Source: Sabethes cyaneus
Lineage: Eukaryota > Arthropoda > Insecta > Diptera > Culicidae
Assembly (NCBI RefSeq): GCF_943734655.1
Contig: NC_071355.1
Coordinates: 194,679,939-194,743,938, forward strand
Direction of reading: 5' to 3'
DNA: 64,000 nt
In this document: one piece after another, positions 58,001 through 64,000 of the stretch
Layout: the number at the start of each line of letters is the position of its first letter
Numbering within the stretch: position 1 is the stretch's first letter
Made by a program: the position numbers and the translations under genes
Notes under the pieces: model-generated
Databases searched by the model: none
The model's input: the letters and a program-made list of their open reading frames with translations, nothing else
Told to the model about the DNA's origin: nothing

Positions 58001-61000
58001 TTTTTTATATAAGATACCTCCGAGATAGATTGAGAGGCTTGTTGATGGTTGGTGCGGTGTTCTAAAAGCAAAGCCTGGGTACTAATTCCGTTATCGAAAT
58101 TTGACCTTTTTTTATACGACAGAGTTCGCAACCAGCTGTTAGAATACAGGACAGTGCGGGGTCAGTGCTACGATCCTATTGACTCTAACAGCCTCTCCCA
58201 GCCGAGATTCGAACATACGAAGACTGGCTTATTAGACCAGCGTCTTACTTCGAGGCCAACTGGGAGGCGGTATTCTAGGCGCTCCAAATTTTGCGTAATT
58301 TGAAGTGTATGTCATGCGCTTGTGCATTTCGTGCGCGTGAGTTGTTTGCTGTTGCTGTTTCCCCGTGGTCATCGTATTTATACTGTTTAGGAAGCCAAGC
58401 TAAATATTAAAAAGAAAGTTTCTTATTATGCTGTCATTTTTCGCAACCCATTTGCAGATCGCCAGTGCCAATATTTGCATTCGACGAATCGGCCGATTTC
58501 AAACTGGCTAAATTTCAAACTCAAATTAGCTAAATGCTCCTGTTTGTCTCATAATAGCCGATTTTTCGGTTACTTCGTACGCGAGATTCTTTCTTCTATG
58601 ATGGCATTTTGTAGAATAAACTAGCAACGTGCTTCTTGTTAGCGATGCCTTGAGATACTGCTAGAATGCATACGACCTGCAACGCGACGGATATTTTTCA
58701 TACAGTTACATACTCAGCCCTTTAGCCCTCGAAGTAGGTTGTACATATAGCAACAAGTGAGTAAATTCGCTTCGTATCGTAGTTGGGTGCACTCTTAAAC
58801 TCTCGCGCGCGTAACGTAATATAATTTAGTGTAATTATAACAATCCAAGTTGATCGTATAACGTGTAACAGGTTTCATTATCATTACCGGTGTTCGTCGT
58901 TCAAAATCTGTTACCGTGAGGTGCGCTAATACCGTGCGGCGCATAATTCCGCACACTTGGTCTAAAGGTGGCGATTTCCTAGCGGGCCATGCAAAATATT
59001 TTCGAAAAAATGTTTGAATGGTACCCCTTCAAACATTCAAATATTGTTGGAGGAAATGTGCATGTTTTGTTAAGAGATTGTTGATTTTGATACCGGGTGC
59101 AAGGAATCAGGACCCAAAAACGAAAATTTCACCTGCGTCATAACGACATTTTCTTGTGTCTATCATGAAAAAAGAGCAATTGTTTAAAAAAAATCTATGT
59201 CCAACTTCCACAAGAAAGTGTAATTAGTTTGATTAACTCCGAGTAATCAGCAGATTTTCATCCTCATATTCCTAACATATTTAATACTCATTTTTAGCGC
59301 TCAGCCGTTAGGTATTATCTCCACCATAGCTAACATTTTTGCGTATTTCGTATATTTTATTATTAGGTAGTTGGCAGCAGATTAGCCTAGAGGAATCCAA
59401 TATCATTTCTATAACATTTCCTTTCATTGCTGTAAGGACTACATTTCGCTGTAAATATGAAATTCCACCATTAGGCAGAGGGGATCCCAGTCTCAGTTCG
59501 TTAGGTCCACGTGAGGTTGGAATGTCTCTGCTTACAGACATGGGCGTGTCGGCTATGTTTGGGGCTCTACGCTTTACCTGTGTTTTAGTGACCAACATTA
59601 GCTGTCTCGTCAGGTAGAACAGGTGTCTGAATCTGAAGTCCCCCTGTTGTCCCTATGATGATAATAACACAAAAAAGGAAAAAAAGGAGAAAGACTTTTA
59701 TACACTACTATTCACTACTACTCACTACTATACTATGCTATTTTGGGAACCCAAAAAAAAGGACAAGGAAATAAGCATTGTACCGCGTGCAGGGTATGTT
59801 CGTGGCAGAGGGCTAGCATTCGATCGATCGCTCTCCTTCAAATCAAAGAGAGATTGAAAGCATTTTTATCAGAAGTTAGGCATGGTCTTGATAACCTTCA
59901 TGCGATATTAAAAAGCAAAACCTTCGGCTTAAACGTCTGTCTAAGACGTCTTTATCGACAGACTTCGGGGCCGGTTGTTAGAGTGCAGGACAGTATTGGC
60001 TAAAGCAAAAATTCTACTGACTATCTAGCAGCACCGCCTAGCCGAGGAAAATGCAGGATGCAAAATGAGGAAAAATAATCTTGGCTCTTTTGACAACCTC
60101 ATCAGTTGTACAAAAATTGTTGAAATCGGTGACGGTAGTTCCGATAGAAGAAGCGATTTGTTACGTGGATGCAGAAGTATATCTGTTTGAAATGTTTTGC
60201 AAATATGTTACATAGAATTTTTTTTAATGAGACTTCCCCTCTGTAATGCACATTGTGAAGCAACTTTTATTTGCATTTTATTATGCTCTACGGTCGAGCG
60301 CTGCCATGTGGTCATCTTGCGAAACACCTTTTTTAAAACATGAGTGGTTCTTGCATGGAAAATGAAATTTATCGAAGAGTTCCGCCTGTCATAATTCGGT
60401 GCCACCTTAAAAAAAAATTCAAAAAAAATTTTTGTAGGATACGAGTTAATTTTTTTATATAAAATCAATTGTTTGTGGGCTCCATAGCTTAAAAAACTCG
60501 AAAAATGAGTGTACAAGTTGAGTTAACGCTTATAGCACGAAATAGAACCCCAACACCGGAGGGACAAAAACTTTTTTAAATATTTCTAATGGCCTAATTA
60601 CGCTTATAATTATTGTATAAGTGTTGTAGCTTTATTTACTAAAATAACTATACACTCAAGTCGCTTTTTAAGCGAAGGAAACGTCCCACGTAAATCAAAA
60701 CCGCATAAATTCCGAAATTCGCGTTAAAAACCGCGTAAATTCCGAAATTCGCGTAAAAAACCGCGTAAATTTCAAAATTCGCGTAAAAACCGCGTAAATT
60801 CCAAAATTCGCGTAAAAAACCAAAATTTCGCGCGATTTCAACACTACGCGAAAAAATAGACGTTTTGAGCACATCCGCGTAAATTCCGAAAATCGCGTAA
60901 AAAACCGCGTTAATTCCGAAAATCCCGTTAAAAAAACCGCGTAAATTCCGAAATTCGCATAAAAATAGTCGCGTAAAAAAACCACGTAAAAAGCGGCTTC

Positions 61001-63241
61001 AGTGTATACAGATTTCAAAACTTAACTTGCCGAGTTTTTTACCCTTTTTGCCGTACCTCAAAAACTGCCGTCCTTGGCGAATGCCATAGGTACGCTATGG
61101 GTCTGTGCTTTGCGTATGACCTTACGCAAAAATCATCTAAGATCGCAGCATAGGCCGCAAATGCGTAAGCGCATTGGTAGACAAGACTCTGGCCACCATT
61201 TACAGCATCATTCGAAACTATACCAGAACGGAGAAAAGCGCTTTCGTACAACTGTAGTGACACAATCTTCTGGTCAAGCCAGGTTTCCGTTAAGACGATT
61301 ACATCGACATCCGAATCCACCACAGCAGTAACGAAACTCGTCCATTTTGGTTCAGAGTCCTAGCACATTCTGGAAGTAGACCAGCAGCGACTTGAAAGAG
61401 TTCTGTTGTAAATCATCTCACAGCGAACCGGCAACGTTTGAGTTGCAAAATTCATCACGTTACACGTAACACGTGACGATATTTAATTCCGAGTCAATAT
61501 TTCCAACACGAAAGTTGTGAAAAAGTGGAGATTACATTGAAGATTTTTATCGCGTAATTTTGCAATACACAATGTTTTTACTTGGTAGGAAAGCTTCAAT
61601 ATTTTTGTTGTTTGCTCCAAACTACGACTTTTGTCAAGATTCGTCTTTAAATAAGTTGCTAACAAGCTCTCTTCTCTTTCTCTCACATTTCAGGAGTTCG
61701 TCTGCTTGCTTCCAAGCTTGTGGAGCAGTGGCTCAAGATCGCTCGAAGTGACATCCGATCCGGTTCACTGGTACCATCCTCGTCAGGAGCTCAACAAACC
61801 GCGCAGGCAGACGGAAAACAAAACGCCTCTAGCAGTGGCCCGGACGTTGCAGGTCAGGAAGATTTAATCGAGGAAGGACATGAAGATGATGTCGATGGAA
61901 GTGTTGTAGAAGAGGAGTGTGACGTTCCAGATGCTATTCCGATCGACGAGCAGCAGCAACAGGGTGAGCAGAACGGTGCCAGTGGAGAAGTAGACACGGA
62001 TGATTCTGAAGAGAATGTGGAAGAAACTAAGAAAGCCTTCAATTCGGCCGTTGCTGAGAGTAACGCTAAGAAAGCTCCATTACTGTTTAAGATTACGGTA
62101 AAAAATGGTAAGCAAGTACTGGCAAAGGTGGAGTCTCCTAGCAAGAAGAATTCATCGTTGGTGGCTGATAATGAAGGTGATAAAACTAAAACCGATGAGG
62201 AAGTGAATGAAAATGGTGCAAAAGATGGTGCAAGTGAAGAGGTTAATTCTGAAGAGAAACCAACAGGGGTAGAAGAAACTGATTCTAAGGAATCAATCGA
62301 TAAAAACGATGAAAACAAGACAAAAGACGAGAAAAAAGAGAAGAGCGAGTCTGATAAAAAGGATCGAAGAAAAAGCGATGAGAAAGATCGTAGTAAAGAT
62401 AAAGAGCGAAGCTCTTCGAAAGATAAAGATAAGCATAGGGAGAAGGATAAGGACCGGAAATCTAGTAGTAGCAGCAGCAATCATAAATCTTCGTCATCTA
62501 AATCATCGTCATCGAAGCATAATAGTAGCACGAGTAGCAGCAGTGGTAAAAGCAAATCAAGCTCAAGCTCCAGTAGTAAAAGTTCTAGTAGCAGCTCAAG
62601 CTCGAAAGACAAAGACAAGGATCGTCACAACAGTAGCACAAGTAGCAATAGCAGCAGCAAGAGTAAACACCATCATAAGAGCTCATCTTCATCATCTTCG
62701 TCCAAGTCCTCTAGCAGCAGTTCCAAAAGTGGAAGCTCGAGTGAAAAACATCGTGATCCCAAAGACAAATCCAGTCACTCGAGCAAAGATAAAGATAAAG
62801 AATCAACTCCGAAAGCAACATCTCCATCTTCGGCAAAATTGCCCAAAATACCCAGAAAACTTCGGGAAGATGATGGAGACAAGAGTGATTCCTCATTGAA
62901 CAACAAATCATCTCCAGTCAGCAGCAAAAAAGCCTCGATTTCGATTGAAGTGCGTAATGCTGAGAATCGTCCGAAGACTGTAAAAACCTACAATTCCCAG
63001 TTCCGCTCGCATGGTCTGATTGAGGAAGCTCCTCCGCCACCGTCGCGCAAGGGCCTGAAGAAACCAGCATCAGTATCCAGCCCGTCAGCGGTAATCGGAT
63101 CTACGGCTACGGGAACCATCGGCGGCAGTAAACGAAGTTCACCGCCTCCCTCATCCAAAGATGTCCCACCAGAGAAGAAAGCCCGCGAAGATCCCGTAGA
63201 ACGACCAGGAGCAATTAAGCTTATTCCTCCGAAACGGCAAC
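52097..63241 (+). CDS. PNUTS: PP1 nuclear targeting subunit PNUTS (PPP1R10), 5' half; gene leaves the window
   Basis: An untranslated stretch starts at 52,097 after acceptor TTTTCCATGCAG. Coding exons: 52,270-52,272 (only the ATG); 52,334-52,431; 53,506-53,780; 61,694-63,241, with matching phases and GT/AG ends. The GTAAGT after 63,241 leads to further exons beyond the window. The start PRIDPLKLLVCLSVLL and the blocks FSKKLVSKCIYIQILK, GQFMAAGGWSLVHMWL and LLASKLVEQWLKIARS form the TFIIS N-terminal (LW) domain of PNUTS, about residues 60-145. The last exon encodes an acidic stretch, a very long Ser/Lys-rich tract (about 62,290-62,800) and the segment KTVKTYNSQFRSHG. PNUTS binds protein phosphatase 1 and directs it to chromatin, where the PTW/PP1 complex dephosphorylates RNA polymerase II and elongation factors. 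The RVxF site probably lies nearby or in missing exons. Confidence 0.9.
52440..53040. other. PNUTS second intron, first part
   Basis: No gene recognised; a short inverted repeat around 'caccaacac' lies near 52,568-52,593. Confidence 0.35.
53042..53363. mobile_element. Foldback MITE in a PNUTS intron
   Basis: AATAAGGTTTTGCA (53,042-53,055) is mirrored by TGCAAAACCTTATT (53,350-53,363). An inner 'gtggtttgttta' / 'taaacaaaccac' pair resembles the element at 13,316-13,602. Non-coding. Confidence 0.7.
53910..54307. mobile_element. TTAA-flanked MITE nested in another MITE
   Basis: The ends CCAGGGGGAATCTATTGC and the near complement (gcgatagatcccccctgg) are bordered by TTAA (53,906-53,909 and 54,308-54,311). 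The outer flanks, 'tctagataga' on the left and 'caaaaggacgaatgt' on the right, are the two sides of a broken copy of the 55,464-55,603 family, so this element landed inside it. Confidence 0.7.
54385..55095. mobile_element. TA-flanked element with internal 30-bp minisatellite
   Basis: The ends read TATACAGTGGGATGTCGAAT on the left and, complemented, TATAAAGTGGGATTTCGAAT on the right. From 54,800 to 54,985 a roughly 30-bp unit (ttttacgcgaatttcggaatttacgcgg type) is repeated. The same unit and its unique spacer recur in inverse orientation at 60,690-60,990. Non-coding. Confidence 0.7.
55226..55898. mobile_element. Long-TIR foldback MITE
   Basis: Arms of about 190 bp (from 55,226 and back from 55,898) start ATCGTACCTCACATTTAGCC and are inverted copies with scattered differences. 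The centre holds another MITE (55,464-55,603). No coding capacity. Confidence 0.8.
55464..55603. mobile_element. Foldback MITE nested in the 55,226 element
   Basis: Arms 'aacaaaagggcgaatgtcgc' and its complement surround a centre 'ttttcctatgctgg.ccagcaaaaa'. Related copies are the broken one around 53,893-54,345 and, by its centre, the one at 48,908-49,056. Confidence 0.75.
55899..57200. other. PNUTS intron; AT-rich with 'aattaacgtcc' repeats
   Basis: Between 56,150 and 56,310 the words 'cgtccttttt' and 'gaattaacgtc' recur at roughly 35-45 bp spacing. Otherwise nothing is recognised. Confidence 0.4.
57205..57680 (+). repeat. Interspersed repeat, copy 1 (inverse copy at 60,390-60,600), with a 27-G run
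   Basis: Segments 'aggccattacaaatattt', 'gttaattcaactcg' and 'cccacacacaattgattttata' recur in reverse complement at 60,390-60,600. A pure run of 27 G (57,632-57,658) lies near the end. Class unknown. Confidence 0.6.
58128..58270 (-). mobile_element. tRNA-derived SINE, best preserved copy
   Basis: On the minus strand CTCCCAG (near the start) can pair with CTGGGAG like an acceptor stem. An A-box-like TTGGCCTCGAAGTAAG and a B box GTTCGAATCTC follow in tRNA order. The body continues past the tRNA part to GCTGTTAG... ending near 58,128. It is a SINE, not a tRNA gene. Relatives: 6,438-6,585 and 59,950-60,050. Confidence 0.7.
58280..59940. other. PNUTS intron, no gene recognised
   Basis: Includes a GC-richer stretch (59,470-59,640) with short overlapping frames on both strands and a simple 'cactacta' repeat near 59,703-59,735. 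No domain is recognisable. A transposon remnant is possible. Confidence 0.4.
59950..60050 (-). mobile_element. Truncated tRNA-derived SINE
   Basis: 'ggttgttagagtgcaggacagt', 'attctactgactat' and 'agccgagga' follow the order of the SINE at 58,128-58,270 but with small deletions and loss of the tRNA head. Confidence 0.45.
60390..60600 (-). repeat. Interspersed repeat, inverse copy of 57,205-57,680
   Basis: It matches the reverse complement of the first copy over 'tataaaatcaattgt.tgtgggctc', 'cgagttaatt' and 'aaatatttctaatggcct', with a shortened middle and no G run. Confidence 0.6.
60653..61004. mobile_element. TA-flanked MITE with 30-bp internal minisatellite
   Basis: The ends CACTCAAGTCGCTTTTTA and, complemented, CACTGAAGCCGCTTTTTA are bordered by TA (60,651-60,652 and 61,005-61,006). 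The interior repeats a unit of about 30 bp (cgcgtaaattccgaaattcg plus an A-rich part) around eight times, with one unique spacer containing 'tagacgttttgagcacat'. Confidence 0.8.
61232..61331 (-). mobile_element. Jockey-type LINE endonuclease fragment
   Basis: The minus-strand frame reads DVDVIVLTETWLDQKIVSLQ. TETWLD is a conserved block (with the catalytic Glu) of the apurinic-type endonuclease at the start of jockey-clade ORF2. Downstream frames are scrambled to about 61,040. Confidence 0.6.
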
Positions 63242-64000
63242 GTAAGTATTCACCATTTCACAACGCTACTTATCGGGTTCCGTTGAGTTTCGTTACAGAG
63301 AGTTACAGTAACAGGAAATGTTGGAATTGTGCATTGGCAGCGGGGTAACGGCATCACCGGCGGCGGGTTAATGAAAGAAATGTGTGGCTGTATCGTGAAC
63401 TAAATGTGTTTTGTTGTGAGATTCATACTTCATAAACTAATGTTGTGAATATTTGGTCAGTGGCTTGTTTGAATTATATGCTTCCTTACGTTTTGCTTTC
63501 CGGATATCAGTGGAAAGTAAAACAAAAGGTTGTCAGTTTTCAAATTAGGTCACTGCTCCATTAGAAATTTTGTAAGCTTGGCAAAATTACATTTTTAACT
63601 TCAGCCAAATGAGAAGCTTGGAAAACGCGTAAGGACAACGTGGGATCCTTGAAGAAGGTACAACACGCCAGCAGGCAACGATGAGTAAGATAATTTTATG
63701 ATTGTTACTATTTTATCACAAAATCAAACCAACATTGAATAATGAACGCTCTTCTCTGGGTAAGTGCGTGCTGCTGTAAAATTGCAATCAACGCGCGCCG
63801 ATCGGAAACATGGAAGAAAATGGAGCGTTTTCCCTAGAGTATTAGCTTTAAGTTTATGCCCATTCTCTATAACATCTGCATACACAACACGACCCATTGA
63901 AAACATTGAAACCTCATTTACAGCGTACGGGAAAAGAAGCTATTGCTCGCACTTGTATCCATTGTAACTTTTGTGTGATGCAAATCGCACGAAAGCCGCG
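63242..64000. other. PNUTS intron reaching the window edge
   Basis: It starts with GTAAGTATTC. No further coding exon is recognised before base 64,000. Confidence 0.5.

Noticed and set aside
58128..58270. tRNA gene
   Set aside because: The tRNA-like head lacks a regular cloverleaf and is followed by a body shared with two other copies; it is a SINE.
61854..62480. 208-codon Ser/Leu/Phe-rich minus-strand frame
   Set aside because: Antisense shadow of the Ser/Lys-rich PNUTS exon.
1..64000. CRISPR arrays, prokaryotic defence systems or operons
   Set aside because: All recognisable genes are spliced eukaryotic genes, and the repeats are transposon-derived with no spacer-repeat regularity.

Overview
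The window looks like nuclear DNA of a mosquito, most likely a culicine. The genes are spliced, with short introns (56-90 bp) in compact genes and one intron of about 7.9 kb packed with transposons. There are two ZAD-type (insect-specific) zinc-finger genes, and the repeats are of kinds typical of mosquito genomes: RTE, jockey and Penelope retroelements, mariner, pogo and piggyBac-like DNA elements, tRNA-derived SINEs and many foldback MITEs. The species assignment is inference.

Layout. 0-3.1 kb: a decayed RTE, a Penelope 3' end followed by a hammerhead-ribozyme-like motif, and a 139-bp tandem array. 4.1-4.3 kb: one orphan first exon of an EcKinase-like gene (minus). 5-15.3 kb: transposons only, including a TA-flanked mariner, a second mariner split by a TTAA-flanked MITE, a hAT-type MITE carrying an RTE, and a three-copy MITE array. 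16-18.6 kb: a nested set (piggyBac-like MITE > pogo-like element > foldback MITE) with a perfect 59-bp hairpin. 19.2-20.6 kb: ZAD-C2H2 gene (minus). 22-24.1 kb: interspersed repeat. 24.3-24.9 kb: a doubtful small gene. 25.2-26.7 kb: a seven-exon ZAD gene with a DUF4806-like C-terminus (plus). 27.4-33.9 kb: LINE and SINE remnants and a MITE. 35-37.1 kb: DNAJC7 (minus). 39.7-43.6 kb: a 15-finger C2H2 gene (plus). 44.2-44.4 kb: first exon of an acidic protein with SUMO-interaction-like motifs (minus). 45.7-50.7 kb: a dense nest of inverted-repeat elements. 52.1 kb to the right edge: PNUTS (PPP1R10), plus, 5' half only.

The protein-coding genes have housekeeping or regulatory roles: an Hsp70/Hsp90 co-chaperone, the PP1 nuclear targeting subunit acting on RNA polymerase II, and zinc-finger DNA-binding proteins. 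They are not an operon or a coordinated system. I found no CRISPR array, prokaryotic system or convincing canonical tRNA/rRNA gene. The most unusual material is structural: ribozyme-like Penelope remnants, the perfect hairpin, and layered MITE insertions whose target-site duplications can be read directly.

Exon boundaries were placed by hand from GT/AG signals and reading phase. Repeat boundaries are by eye and may be off by a few bases. No database search was possible.
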